From contig NZ_BCUX01000021.1 of the NCBI RefSeq assembly GCF_001591445.1, forward strand, positions 40,411 through 104,410: 64,000 bases of DNA, read 5' to 3'. The notes beneath the pieces were generated by a model, which made no database searches, had not been told where the DNA came from, and saw only the letters and a program-made list of their open reading frames with translations. The position numbers and the translations under genes are program-made. Positions 27,537-37,090 of the stretch are shown here, in pieces. The first letter of the stretch is position 1. The number at the start of each line of letters is the position of its first letter. Source of the stretch: Neobacillus drentensis NBRC 102427. GTDB taxonomy: Bacteria > Bacillota > Bacilli > Bacillales > Cytobacillaceae.

Positions 27537-28340
27537 TTATATTAAGTTTTTAACCTTATTCGTACAGCTCTCCATTGCAGCTGTAATGGCACCCCGAAAT
27601 TGTTTTTCCTCAAGGGTAATAACGGCTTCAATCGTTGCACCCCCGGGAGTACACACATTATCCTTTAATTCGCCAGGATGTTTCCCAGTCTCAAGGACCA
27701 TTTTTGCAGCCCCTAGTACAGCTTGAGCAGCAAGTCGATATGCCTGATCCCTAGGAATCCCCTGCCTAACCCCTCCATCTGCCATTGCTTCAATGAGCAT
27801 ATAAACATACGCCGGGGAAGAGCCACTGATTGCAGGTACAGCATCCATTAGTTTTTCATCTAGCCGCTCGGTCTTACTAAAGGTATGGAACAAGCGCTCC
27901 ACCTCACAAATTTCAGATTCCTCGAGATAAATATTAGCACAAATTGCACTCATTCCCTCACCTACTAGTGAAGGAGTATTAGGCATGGTTCGAACGGCCT
28001 TTACTTGGAATCCAAATAATTGTTCGATATCCATTAATGAAATCCCGGCTGCAATGGTTATAATAATTGATGCTGGTTTCATATCATTTTTTATTTCTTT
28101 TATTACATTAGCATAGAGTTCAGGGTTCACTGCAAGGACGAGTATGTCTGCATATCTGGCAAGATCCCGATTATTCAATGTCGTGACAATACCGAATGTT
28201 TTCTCGATGTGCTCAATCGTTTTTTCAGTATTAGCACTAGCCATAATATTTTCTTTGGGAATCAGATGTGACTTTAAAATCCCCTCAATCATGGCTTGAG
28301 CCATTTTTCCGGCTCCAATAAAACCTATTTTCTTATTCAT
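27537..28340 (-). CDS. proC: Pyrroline-5-carboxylate reductase
   Basis: A 267-residue enzyme for the last step of proline synthesis. It has the N-terminal IGFIGAGKMAQAMIEG dinucleotide motif, VRTMPNTPSLVGEGMSAIC and the C-terminal signature PGGATIEAVITLEEKQFRGAI. I use the ATG at 28340 (GGGGAGAAAAT upstream); an earlier in-frame start at 28382 would overlap the neighbouring gene and lacks a ribosome site. Confidence 0.96.
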   Translation of the reverse strand: MNKKIGFIGAGKMAQAMIEGILKSHLIPKENIMASANTEKTIEHIEKTFGIVTTLNNRDLARYADILVLAVNPELYANVIKEIKNDMKPASIIITIAAGISLMDIEQLFGFQVKAVRTMPNTPSLVGEGMSAICANIYLEESEICEVERLFHTFSKTERLDEKLMDAVPAISGSSPAYVYMLIEAMADGGVRQGIPRDQAYRLAAQAVLGAAKMVLETGKHPGELKDNVCTPGGATIEAVITLEEKQFRGAITAAMESCTNKVKNLI

Positions 28341-28353
28341 ATTTTCTCCCCGC

Positions 28354-28866
28354 CTACTTATACATTTTATTCTCAAGAACAATTATATTTTCTCCGTACG
28401 TCGTTCTCCCTATTTCTTTTGTATTCTCAACCAACCTATATATATTATCACAACATTGTTTAGCACCTGTCACTAATAATGGCACCCCAATGAAGTCGAT
28501 TTTTAAACCTCTTGAGAAAAATCCACCCATTGACATGGAAAAAGGTACCGTTGGTGAAGTATTAGAGAAAACAATTTTTTCATCAAATTTAAATTTTTCT
28601 TGCAGCAATAAAATCATTTCTTTTAATGCCGGAACCACATATTTGTTCCTTTTCCGTCCTATCGTGTATACAGAATGTCCCTCTTCATCAATTCCGTGCA
28701 GAATAAGTTTTCCAAAGTCTTCCTTTGTTAATTTGTTGAAATAATTGACATTTAATATTTCTTCTTTCGTAAGTTTCCGTTCAGATTGTGGTAATTGTTT
28801 TAAATGATAGGCAGCTGCTAAGGAAGTTGTATGCGTCCCACCATAATCATTATAGATATAAATCAT
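28354..28866 (-). CDS. DUF3189-like protein of unknown function
   Basis: A 170-residue soluble protein, starting MIYIYNDYGGTHTTSLAAAYHLKQLP. It resembles the DUF3189 group of spore-forming Firmicutes, although I recall this family only by its opening motif. The start at 28866 is preceded by AAAGGATG. It ends 13 bp before proC on the same strand and is probably co-transcribed with it. Confidence 0.65.
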   Translation of the reverse strand: MIYIYNDYGGTHTTSLAAAYHLKQLPQSERKLTKEEILNVNYFNKLTKEDFGKLILHGIDEEGHSVYTIGRKRNKYVVPALKEMILLLQEKFKFDEKIVFSNTSPTVPFSMSMGGFFSRGLKIDFIGVPLLVTGAKQCCDNIYRLVENTKEIGRTTYGENIIVLENKMYK

Positions 28867-28948
28867 ATGTATCATCCTTTTTTTTTTACTATGAATAATA
28901 TGCGCAATAAAGCAACTGCCAATTCTATTTATAGACCAATGCAAAAAA

Positions 28949-28978
28949 AGAAGTTTATCACAAAAGTGATAAACTCCT
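28949..28978 (-). terminator. Terminator of the deoC-cdd operon
   Basis: A perfect 10-bp stem, AGTTTATCAC, AAAA, GTGATAAACT, with TTCTTTTTTT following on the minus strand. Confidence 0.9.
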
Positions 28979-28983
28979 CTTAT

Positions 28984-29578
<595 letters not shown>

Positions 29579-29600
29579 CTAATTAACCTCACAATAGTTT

Positions 29601-30275
29601 TTAGTAATTGCTTAAAGATAGCTCACCTTTACTGATTGAAACACCAGAACTTGCACCAATGCGAGTTGCTCCAGCTTCTACCATAGCAAGTGCATCTTCA
29701 CGACTGCGAACGCCGCCTGAAGCCTTTACACCAATTTCTGGCCCGACTGTTTGACGCATTAAGCGTATATCTTCAACTGTGGCACCGCCTGTAGAAAAAC
29801 CAGTAGAAGTTTTTACATAGTCTGCCCCAGCTTTCACAGAAATTTCACAGGCTCTTATTTTTTCTTCATTTGTTAAAAGGCAAGTTTCAATAATTACCTT
29901 TACCAATGCTTTTCCTTTTGCTGCTTCAACAACGGCTGCAATATCTTTTTCAACCAATTCATCCTGATTATCCTTAAGCGCAGCAACATTAATTACCATA
30001 TCTATCTCATTAGCACCATTCTCAATCGCATTCTTTGTTTCAAATGCTTTGGTTTCTGATGTAGTTGCCCCCAGTGGAAAACCAATTACGGTACATACTT
30101 TCACTTCTGGAGTAGCTGCAAGCATTTTAGCTGCTGTATTTACCCAAGTAGGATTAACACAAACAGATGCAAATAAATACTCTTTCGCTTCTTCCACTAA
30201 TTTTACAATTTCTTCTTTTGTTGCATCTGCCTTTAATAATGTATGATCAATCATACTGACAATATTTTTAGACAT
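29601..30275 (-). CDS. deoC: Deoxyribose-phosphate aldolase
   Basis: A 224-residue class I aldolase cleaving 2-deoxyribose-5-phosphate to acetaldehyde and glyceraldehyde-3-phosphate. [16 protein letters not shown] opens the protein. KVIIETCLL and the Schiff-base lysine in [16 protein letters not shown] (near 152) are present, as is [12 protein letters not shown]. The ATG at 30275 has AGGGAGGA upstream. It is expected to be controlled by the DeoR homologue encoded just upstream. Confidence 0.96.
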   Translation of the reverse strand: MSKNIVSMIDHTLLKADATKEEIVKLVEEAKEYLFASVCVNPTWVNTAAKMLAATPEVKVCTVIGFPLGATTSETKAFETKNAIENGANEIDMVINVAALKDNQDELVEKDIAAVVEAAKGKALVKVIIETCLLTNEEKIRACEISVKAGADYVKTSTGFSTGGATVEDIRLMRQTVGPEIGVKASGGVRSREDALAMVEAGATRIGASSGVSISKGELSLSNY

Positions 30276-30355
30276 AACGTTCGTCCTCCCTGTTCCCTAT
30301 TTATTTATATAAAGATTTAATGTTATTTATCACAAGGTAACTATACCAAACCGAA

Positions 30356-30392
30356 TGAACATTTGTAAATACATTTATGAACAAATGTAAAA
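30356..30392. promoter_or_regulatory. Candidate DeoR operator region upstream of deoC
   Basis: Two copies of TGAACANNTGT (30356-30366 and 30378-30388) lie 22 bp apart, centre to centre. Their cores ACATTTGT and ACAAATGT are also inverted repeats. The TGAACAAA core resembles the known B. subtilis DeoR operator. They lie 80-120 bp upstream of the deoC start. Confidence 0.6.
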
Positions 30393-30404
30393 TTTTTATT
30401 TTAC

Positions 30405-31346
30405 TTAATGCTTATCAAGCAAGAATTGCGCCGTATACTGATCGGTCACTAGCACATTTGCGTACCCACCTTTTAATGCACCGTAAATTCCCTCAATTTT
30501 ATTTGGTCCACCTGCAACAAGAATCGAATGGTCCTTTTTCTTTAAATCATTTAGATTAACTCCCAGCGTCCTTTCATTTAAGCTCTCGTTGCATACTTCT
30601 CCTGATTCATTGAAAAAACGCGAACAAATATCACCGACCGCCTTTCCAGAAAGGGACTCTATATCACTGTCTGTAAAATAGCCGAGCTGAAATAATAACG
30701 AGTCGGTTTTTATTGGACCAATCGTAAAGAGAGCAATATTAGACTGACTGCCTAGCTCAAGGATCTTGCGAATATGGCGATCTGCCTCCATCGCCTGTTT
30801 TACAACCACGTGATCAACAATTGCCGGGAGGGGAAGATTGTGAGGCGTTGTATGAAAAGCTTTTCCAAAAAGATATAAGATTTCCGATGCATAAGTATTT
30901 GTTTCCGAATGGCTAACGCCGCCCTTTAATTGAACAACCTTCACGCCTTTTACTAACTTCTGCTTGAGTTCAACTGCAACATGGTATAAAGTAGTTCCCC
31001 ATGTCACCCCAATTATGTCATCATCCTTAACTATTTCATCAAGATAAAGGGCTGCTTTTTCACCAAGATAATTCTTAATGAAGTGATCTTCATATTGGGG
31101 AATTGAAGCGACAATTACCTTTTTAAGGTTAAACTTTTGTTCAAGTTCCGTCGCCAGATTATCAACATCTTCTGTCGGATCCAAGATACTGATTTGGACA
31201 ATCCCATCACTTTTCGCCTGCTGTAATAAACGGGACACAGTGGGACGGGAAACACCAAGTTCCTTGGCTATTTCATTTTGATTATAATCCAACAGATAAT
31301 ATAGCTTAGCTGCTTCAATGACTTTCGTTAGTTTTTCACGATCCAC
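30405..31346 (-). CDS. deoR: Deoxyribonucleoside regulator DeoR (SorC family)
   Basis: A 313-residue repressor, the same length as B. subtilis DeoR. The N-terminal helix-turn-helix is YNQNEIAKELGVSRPTVSRLLQQAKSDGIVQI. The effector domain contains GVTWGTTLYHVA, VVQLKGGVSHSETNTYASE and GDICSRFFNESGEVCNESLNERTLGV, all close to the B. subtilis protein as I recall it. I use GTG at 31346 (AAGGTGAT upstream), which reproduces the conserved MDREK-type start; an in-frame ATG at 31406 would add 20 residues. It probably represses deoC-XapX-cdd in the absence of deoxyribose-5-phosphate. Confidence 0.93.
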   Translation of the reverse strand: MDREKLTKVIEAAKLYYLLDYNQNEIAKELGVSRPTVSRLLQQAKSDGIVQISILDPTEDVDNLATELEQKFNLKKVIVASIPQYEDHFIKNYLGEKAALYLDEIVKDDDIIGVTWGTTLYHVAVELKQKLVKGVKVVQLKGGVSHSETNTYASEILYLFGKAFHTTPHNLPLPAIVDHVVVKQAMEADRHIRKILELGSQSNIALFTIGPIKTDSLLFQLGYFTDSDIESLSGKAVGDICSRFFNESGEVCNESLNERTLGVNLNDLKKKDHSILVAGGPNKIEGIYGALKGGYANVLVTDQYTAQFLLDKH

Positions 31347-31410
31347 TGCTATCACCTTATCTTTTAATATTTTCTTAATTGTACCAAAGAAAGTTATTAA
31401 TTTCATTTTA

Positions 31411-31426
31411 TTTTACATTTGTAAAA
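31411..31426. promoter_or_regulatory. Candidate DeoR autoregulatory site
   Basis: TTTTACA-TT-TGTAAAA is a hyphenated palindrome sharing ACATTTGTAAA with the deoC upstream sites. It lies 65 bp before the deoR start codon. Confidence 0.5.
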
Positions 31427-31621
31427 TTTATCTTGAATTTTATTTCATGCTTTAAGAAGCTTCATACGGTGAATTTTCATCCTCTAAAATGGGGAACATT
31501 TATTAAGATATATAAACTAATTAGTGATTAAAGAAAAAGACACCAATAAGTCATCCGCTGTTTATCAGTTCTTCTGTATACTGAAATAAGGATGAAGATT
31601 CCTTTTTGAGGAGGCGGTACC

Positions 31622-33796
31622 TTGCAGAAATTAGGCGGATATATCTATAAAAAACGAAAATGGATCCTGGCATTTTGGATTATCCTTATTTTGCTATTAG
31701 GATTCTTTGCTCTAAAATTACCTGCTGTTCTAAGCGGAAATGGTTTTGAGTATAAAGGAGAATACAATCAAACACGAAATATCCTTGAACAAGAATTCGG
31801 GCATCCGAAGTCCTCGATCATCCTTGTGTTCGAAAAAAATAAAACTGTCAGTGATGATAACTTTAAAAAGTTCATTTTAGACATATTTGATAAAATTACC
31901 ACAAATCATGTTGGAAAACAGGTTATTTCCCCTTTTGAACGGGAAGGGATGATAGCTGATAATTATGCCTATGGGCTTATTACTTTTAACAAGAATGCGG
32001 AAAGCCTTGGAAAAGAAATTAATCAATTAAAAGCGCTGCTTGAAAATAAAAAAGGCTTAAAGGTCACTATGACAGGTGAACCAATTATTGTTCAAGACCT
32101 AAATACTGCAAGTCAGGAAGATTTAGCAAAAGCCGAAATGATCGGTCTTCCAATCGCCTTAATCGTTCTTATCCTTGCGTTCGGAGGTCTCGTTTCAGCT
32201 TCCCTTCCAATTGTGATTGGGGTTGTTTCTATATTATGTACAATGGGAACCGTTTACTTTTTTAGTTATGGTGCGGATTTAACCATTTTTATATTAAATA
32301 TAGTCCCGATGATAGGTTTGGCCCTTAGTATTGACTTTGCCTTGTTGTTTATCAATCGATACAAAGAAGAGCTAAAAACAAAATCCATACAATCTGCTAT
32401 TGAAATATCCGTTTCAACGGCGGGACGATCAATCATCTTTTCAGGTCTTTGTGTTTTTATTGGCTTATCGGCGCTTTGGTTTATTAAAATCGATATCTTT
32501 CAAAATGTAGCACTAGGCGGGATGACCGTAGTGTTACTCTCTGCTTTTTGTGCATTAACCTTTCTCCCTGCACTTCTAGGGGTATTGGGAACCAAAATCA
32601 ACAAATTAAGTTTACTGCCCGTCAGAGACGAACAAACAAGTATCTGGCACCGATTTGCAAAATTTGTGATGAGACGGCCTATTCTCATGACAATTACAGC
32701 CCTTGTGATTCTTTTGTCAGGATTGGTGCCCCTGAAAGAAATGATTTTAGCCATTCCTGGAACTGAATCTCTGCCGCCAAATTACCCTTCACGAGATGCC
32801 TTAGAAACATTTAAAGATCATTTCGTAGCAAAAGAAAAACGTGATGAGAAAAAAGTGACGATGGTTCTTGAAACGAAAGGCAGCATTCTTGAAATAAACA
32901 ATCTTGAAAAAGTAAAAAAAGTAATAAACGCTCTTGATAAAGATGTGCTTGTAAATTCCGTAGACTCACCATTTTCAGCAACTGGAATAAAAGATGTGAA
33001 ACAGCTTAAGCAATTTCTCACCTATGGAAAAAATGCCAATAGTGCCCCAATTTCTAACTACTACATTAGAGGTAATAAAATGCTTATAGAGGTGTATTTA
33101 AATACTGGTGAACATTCTTCAAAGGCACGACAGTGGGTAAGCGATTGGTCCAATAAAGATTTAGGCCTTAAAGCTTCATTTGGCGGACCGATTAAATTTG
33201 AGCAAGAAATCTTTTCAGAAATATTTCAAAAAGCTCCCTATGGTTTATTATTAATTGTTATTTCTACGTTCGTGATATTAATGGGAGCTTTCCGCTCCAT
33301 TCTTATTCCATTGAAAGCAATCTTAATGAATATGTTAAGTCTTGGCTGTACCTTTGGAATTGTGGTTTGGATATTCCAGAAAGGGCATTTAGGAGTAGCA
33401 CAAGTTGATATTGCTCTCATTTTACCTGTGTTTGTCTTTACCCTTGTTTTTGGCCTATCAATGGATTACGAAGTGTTTCTCATATCGAGAATTCAGGAAT
33501 TCTATTTAAAAACAGGTGATAATAGTGAGGCGACCATTTCTGGTTTGACCTACACTAGTAAAATTATTACTTCAGCCGCTGCCATTATGATTGTCGTTAC
33601 TGGGGCATTTGCATTTACTGGGGTTATGCCTGTCAAGCAACTGGGGGTAGGGATTGCGATCGCCATCTTTATTGATGCCACCGTTGTCAGGATGGTCTTG
33701 GTTCCAGCTCTGATGAAATTACTCGGGGATTGGAACTGGTGGTTTTTTGGCAAAGAGAGTAGAAAACAACCTCGTTCAAAAAAAAAGCCAGCCTGA
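31622..33796 (+). CDS. MMPL/RND-family membrane transporter (YdfJ-like)
   Basis: A 724-residue transporter with two MMPL modules. TM1 (WILAFWIILILLLGFFAL) precedes a large outer domain, then six TMs including LIVLILAFGGLVSASLP and the GLALSIDFALLFINRYKEEL motif. The second half repeats the pattern, with FGLSMDYEVFLISRIQEFY and ATVVRMVLVPALMKLLG. It has the same length as B. subtilis YdfJ, a putative lipid or drug exporter. The start is TTG at 31622 with GAGGAGGCGG upstream. The stop codon lies inside a palindrome that begins a repeat region. Confidence 0.9.
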   Translation: MQKLGGYIYKKRKWILAFWIILILLLGFFALKLPAVLSGNGFEYKGEYNQTRNILEQEFGHPKSSIILVFEKNKTVSDDNFKKFILDIFDKITTNHVGKQVISPFEREGMIADNYAYGLITFNKNAESLGKEINQLKALLENKKGLKVTMTGEPIIVQDLNTASQEDLAKAEMIGLPIALIVLILAFGGLVSASLPIVIGVVSILCTMGTVYFFSYGADLTIFILNIVPMIGLALSIDFALLFINRYKEELKTKSIQSAIEISVSTAGRSIIFSGLCVFIGLSALWFIKIDIFQNVALGGMTVVLLSAFCALTFLPALLGVLGTKINKLSLLPVRDEQTSIWHRFAKFVMRRPILMTITALVILLSGLVPLKEMILAIPGTESLPPNYPSRDALETFKDHFVAKEKRDEKKVTMVLETKGSILEINNLEKVKKVINALDKDVLVNSVDSPFSATGIKDVKQLKQFLTYGKNANSAPISNYYIRGNKMLIEVYLNTGEHSSKARQWVSDWSNKDLGLKASFGGPIKFEQEIFSEIFQKAPYGLLLIVISTFVILMGAFRSILIPLKAILMNMLSLGCTFGIVVWIFQKGHLGVAQVDIALILPVFVFTLVFGLSMDYEVFLISRIQEFYLKTGDNSEATISGLTYTSKIITSAAAIMIVVTGAFAFTGVMPVKQLGVGIAIAIFIDATVVRMVLVPALMKLLGDWNWWFFGKESRKQPRSKKKPA

Positions 33797-33805
33797 TATC
33801 AGGCT
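33788..33805. terminator. Palindrome over the MMPL stop codon
   Basis: CAGCCTGATATCAGGCTG is fully self-complementary and overlaps the TGA at 33794. It lacks a U-run, so it may be a weak terminator or part of the repeat structures that follow. Confidence 0.5.
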
Positions 33806-33957
33806 GAAGGACATTTCTTCTTCTTTTCAACCAAGTTTTGTCCTTCATCAGCTCGATGAAGGACATTTCTTCTTCATTTCAACTGAGTTTTGTCCTTCAT
33901 CGGCTCGATGAAGGACATTTCTTCTACGTTCCAACCAAGTTTTGTCCTTCATCGACT
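33805..33957. repeat. Three tandem 52-bp repeats, each able to form a hairpin
   Basis: Units begin at 33805, 33857 and 33909, exactly 52 bp apart and head to tail. Each opens with GAAGGACATTTCTTCT and closes with GTTTTGTCCTTCATC. The ends GATGAAGGACA and TGTCCTTCATC are inverted repeats that would form 10-11-bp stems around a ~25-base loop. Units 1 and 2 differ at only a few bases; unit 3 has more changes and is slightly short. They lie between convergent genes, so termination or mRNA 3'-end protection is possible. Confidence 0.9.
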
Positions 33958-33971
33958 CCAAGTTGCCTTGG

Positions 33972-34313
33972 TTATATATTTTTTGCATAAAGTTCGCTTG
34001 GAATTTTGCTTAACACGACATACAAACTTACAGGTTCTTTACCGCTATTATTAAATGACATTTCTTCCTCGCTGCCCACGTGAATCAAATCTGCCTCTGA
34101 TACTTCTGATTCCTTTCCATCTATTATAATTGTGCCGTTTCCTGTAACGACATAAAGATAAACCTCTGTACCCGGATGCTTATGTTTTGGCAGTTGCTGC
34201 CCTGGTAGAAAGTTCAAAACAAAAGCGGTCGTTTCTCCTTTTTTGTAAATAATTCTCTTTGTGAATTTATCTTCACTATATTCCATATATTCTTTAACAG
34301 AGTTCTTTTCCAT
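33972..34313 (-). CDS. Single-domain cupin protein
   Basis: A 113-residue cupin. Motif 1, QQLPKHKHPGTEVYLYVVTGNGTIIIDG, has the two histidines and glutamate of the metal site. Motif 2 is degenerate (DLIHVGSEEEMSFNNSG), keeping one histidine. The function cannot be set from sequence. It begins at ATG 34313 with AAGGAGGAAT upstream and stands alone, convergent with the MMPL gene across the 52-bp repeats. Confidence 0.85.
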   Translation of the reverse strand: MEKNSVKEYMEYSEDKFTKRIIYKKGETTAFVLNFLPGQQLPKHKHPGTEVYLYVVTGNGTIIIDGKESEVSEADLIHVGSEEEMSFNNSGKEPVSLYVVLSKIPSELYAKNI

Positions 34314-34431
34314 TTACTATTCCTCCTTGGAAATGATTATATATTCATCTTAATTGAAAATGGTTTTCAGTTAAGTGAACCTTATCACTTTACGTATTAT
34401 GTCACAAACTTATTTTTTTTTATCATAAAAG

Positions 34432-34452
34432 GCCAGCTGCGATACAGCTGAC
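34432..34452 (-). terminator. Terminator of the 2-oxoacid:ferredoxin oxidoreductase operon
   Basis: On the minus strand GTCAGCTG, TATCG, CAGCTGGC, then CTTTTATGATAAAAAAAAA; pairing is better on this strand because of a G-U pair. Confidence 0.75.
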
Positions 34453-34459
34453 TTTCCTC

Positions 34460-35008
34460 TTAGGATATAGCCACTTTGACAAGTGATGCTCCCTTTTTTA
34501 AGGCTTGTTTATTTATATCTAGTAAATGATGCTTATCTTCAGAAAGGACCTTTTTTAATGACTCTATTACCGAATCCTCTGTAACAATCTTCGTTTGTTC
34601 CAAAAACGCCCCTAATAAAATCATATTGGCCACACGCGCGTTTCCAAGGTCGTTTGCCACATCTGTTGCCGTTAATTCAATTATCTTTAGATCTTTTCGG
34701 TCTGAATTTCTAACAACTAACGATGAATTAATAATTAAAAGTCCACCGGGGCGAACCTTAGGTTCAAACTTATCAAATGAAGGATTATTTAAAACGATGG
34801 CAGTCGATGGCATCGTAACAAGAGGAGAACCGACTGGTTCATCACTTATAACAACCGCACAATTGGCTGTCCCTCCCCTTTGCTCCGGTCCATAAGAAGG
34901 AAGCCACGAAACTCCTTTTCCTTCTAGCATCCCGGCGTAAGCAAGAAGTTGTCCCATCGACATAACACCTTGTCCGCCAAAGCCGGCAATGATAATTTCC
35001 TCGAGCAT
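34460..35008 (-). CDS. 2-oxoacid:ferredoxin oxidoreductase, gamma subunit
   Basis: A 182-residue gamma-subunit domain, starting EEIIIAGFGGQGVMSMGQLLAYAGMLEGKGVSWLPSYGPEQRGGTANCAVVISD. These are the hallmarks of the gamma subunit that completes the coenzyme-A site. It starts one base into the stop of the beta-subunit gene. With the neighbouring subunits it would oxidise a 2-oxoacid to acyl-CoA and CO2 with reduction of ferredoxin. Confidence 0.93.
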   Translation of the reverse strand: MLEEIIIAGFGGQGVMSMGQLLAYAGMLEGKGVSWLPSYGPEQRGGTANCAVVISDEPVGSPLVTMPSTAIVLNNPSFDKFEPKVRPGGLLIINSSLVVRNSDRKDLKIIELTATDVANDLGNARVANMILLGAFLEQTKIVTEDSVIESLKKVLSEDKHHLLDINKQALKKGASLVKVAIS

Positions 35009-35763
35009 CAGTTTTCCCCTCCTTCTTTATTTTTGTATACACCCAGAGGATAAACTGGAACCATACTATCCTTCACCCATTCAAGTGATTCCGCCGGGTC
35101 TAGTCCCCAATTGGTTGGACATGTCGATAATACCTCTACCATTGAAAAACCTAATCCTTTTTTCTGTGTTTTAAACGCTTTTCGGATCGCCTTTTTTGCC
35201 TTTTGGATATGAGGAACATCATGTGACGAAACCCGCTCGATATAGGCGGCACCATCAAGTGTGGCAATCATTTCACACACCTTAATTGGCGAACCTTGGA
35301 GGCTGGCATCACGGCCGAACGGTGTAGTGGCTGTTTTTTGACCAATCAGCGTTGTCGGAGCCATTTGTCCGCCTGTCATGCCATAAATAGCATTATTTAC
35401 GAAGATAACTGTTATATTTTCCCCTCGGGCTGCGGCATGGATCACTTCACTTATCCCAATCGAAGCAAGATCTCCATCACCTTGGTAAGTAAACACAAAC
35501 CGATTAGGCAAAACCCGTTTTACTCCAGTCGCTACGGCAGGGGCCCTGCCGTGTGCTGCTTGTGTCATATCACAATTAAAATACTCATACGATAACACGG
35601 AACATCCGACGGATGCTACTCCTATTGTATCTTCTAAAATATCCATTTCCTCTAAAACCTCAGCCACCATACGGTGAATGATACCATGAGTACAGCCGGG
35701 ACAATAATGTGTAGGTTTATCAGTCAAACCGCTTGTTTTTTTAAACACAGTCTTCATTGTCAT
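35008..35763 (-). CDS. 2-oxoacid:ferredoxin oxidoreductase, TPP-binding beta subunit
   Basis: A 251-residue thiamine-diphosphate subunit. CPGCTHGIIHRMVAEVLEE starts the domain, the TPP/magnesium motif is FTYQGDGDLASIG ... NNAIYGMTGGQMAPTT, and GCSVLSYEYFNCDMTQAAHGRAPAVATGVKRV is typical of KGOR/VOR subunits. The C-terminus lacks the extra cysteines of pyruvate enzymes. It overlaps the alpha subunit gene by four bases. Confidence 0.94.
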   Translation of the reverse strand: MTMKTVFKKTSGLTDKPTHYCPGCTHGIIHRMVAEVLEEMDILEDTIGVASVGCSVLSYEYFNCDMTQAAHGRAPAVATGVKRVLPNRFVFTYQGDGDLASIGISEVIHAAARGENITVIFVNNAIYGMTGGQMAPTTLIGQKTATTPFGRDASLQGSPIKVCEMIATLDGAAYIERVSSHDVPHIQKAKKAIRKAFKTQKKGLGFSMVEVLSTCPTNWGLDPAESLEWVKDSMVPVYPLGVYKNKEGGEN

Positions 35764-36824
35764 ACTGATACCCCTCCTGCAATGGTGATAATCTTTTCAT
35801 ATATTTCTTCTTGTGTTGGTACTACTCCGCCAGTCCTGCCGTAGAAGTCCACCGGGGCGTGACCATTTACCGCAAGCCTGACATCCTCAATCATTTGCCC
35901 TGCGCTCATTTCAACGGAAATATATGCTTTAACCTGGTCCCTTGTTTCAATAAATGGCTTCTCCGGAAACGGCCAAAGTGAAATAGGCCGAATTAACCCA
36001 ACCTTTATACCATTTTTTCTGGCTTTATTTATGGCATTCATCGTGATTCTAGCAACCGTTCCGAATGCTACCATAATATAATCTGCATCCTCAGTTTGAT
36101 AGGACTCATATCGAACTTCATTTTCCTTTATTAAGGCAAATTTTTGCTGTAGACTCCAGTTCCGCTTTTCTAATCCCTCTGCATCTAGTTCCAGTGAGGT
36201 AATAATCCTCGGACCGCCATCTCCGCGTGTCCCAGTTGTTGCCCATGCCTTTTCAGTCTTTTCTTGTTCGCTGCGTTCCTTGAATTCAACTGGTTCCATC
36301 ATTTGACCCAGCATACCATCACCCATTAAAATAACCGGTGTCCGGTAGCGGTCTGCGATATCAAAGGCAGCCTCTGTTAATTCAACTATTTCCTGTAAAC
36401 TCGCCGGTGCAAGGACTGGAATATTGTAATCTCCATGTCCCCCGCCTTTTGTTACTTGGAAATAATCGGATTGTGCAGGCTGAATATTCCCTAATCCCGG
36501 ACCTCCACGAACGATATTACAAATAACAGCAGGAAGCTCAGCACCCACTAAATAAGAAATCCCCTCCTGCTTTAAACTAAAGCCTGGACTTGAAGAGGAA
36601 GTCATTACTCTCACACCTGTACTTGCTGCACCGTACACCATATTTATTGCAGCAATTTCACTTTCTGCTTGAAGGAATATCCCTCCAACCTCAGGAAGTC
36701 TTCTTGCCATATAGGCGACAAGTTCACTTTGCGGGGTGATTGGATAGCCAAAGAAATACTTACATCCCACATGAACCGCTGCCTCAGCAATTACTTCATT
36801 TCCTTTCATTAACACTTTCCCCAT
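35760..36824 (-). CDS. 2-oxoacid:ferredoxin oxidoreductase, alpha subunit (VorB/KorA-like)
   Basis: A 354-residue alpha subunit: KGNEVIAEAAVHVGCKYFFGYPITPQSELVAYMAR, then EIAAINMVYGAASTGVRVMTSSSSPGFSLKQEGISYLVGAELP and GGPGLGNIQPAQSDYFQVTKGGGHGDY. This pattern matches the separate-subunit enzymes for 2-oxoglutarate or branched 2-oxoacids. The substrate cannot be decided, but the four-subunit form with a small ferredoxin favours VOR-type 2-oxoisovalerate use. Confidence 0.92.
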   Translation of the reverse strand: MGKVLMKGNEVIAEAAVHVGCKYFFGYPITPQSELVAYMARRLPEVGGIFLQAESEIAAINMVYGAASTGVRVMTSSSSPGFSLKQEGISYLVGAELPAVICNIVRGGPGLGNIQPAQSDYFQVTKGGGHGDYNIPVLAPASLQEIVELTEAAFDIADRYRTPVILMGDGMLGQMMEPVEFKERSEQEKTEKAWATTGTRGDGGPRIITSLELDAEGLEKRNWSLQQKFALIKENEVRYESYQTEDADYIMVAFGTVARITMNAINKARKNGIKVGLIRPISLWPFPEKPFIETRDQVKAYISVEMSAGQMIEDVRLAVNGHAPVDFYGRTGGVVPTQEEIYEKIITIAGGVSV

Positions 36825-36845
36825 CGATAACGCCCCCTCCTAAAA

Positions 36846-37076
36846 TCACACAGTTTGCAATATCTTTACTGGCCTATATACAGCAATAACAGTATCCGGA
36901 CATATTTGGGCACATTTCGCACAACTGATACAATGCTCTTGATCAACAACTGCAGCCGGGCGATAGCCTTTTCCATTTAAATAATCTGCCAGAAAAATAA
37001 CGTTTGTTGGACAGACCTGAACACAGAGACCGCAAGACTTGCAAATGTCTTCGTTAAAAACGACCTTTTTTTCCAA
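36846..37076 (-). CDS. 2-oxoacid:ferredoxin oxidoreductase, delta (2[4Fe-4S] ferredoxin) subunit
   Basis: A 76-residue ferredoxin-like subunit with two cluster motifs: CKSCGLCVQVCP and CISCAKCAQICP. The start is TTG at 37076, with AAAGGAGGG seven bases upstream; an in-frame ATG at 37103 inside the preceding gene has no ribosome site. It would pass electrons from the catalytic subunits to ferredoxin. Confidence 0.93.
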   Translation of the reverse strand: MEKKVVFNEDICKSCGLCVQVCPTNVIFLADYLNGKGYRPAAVVDQEHCISCAKCAQICPDTVIAVYRPVKILQTV

Positions 37077-37090
37077 AGCAATTCCCTCCT

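Noticed and set aside
33805..33957. CRISPR array
   Set aside because: The 52-bp units abut with no unique spacers, and no cas genes are near.
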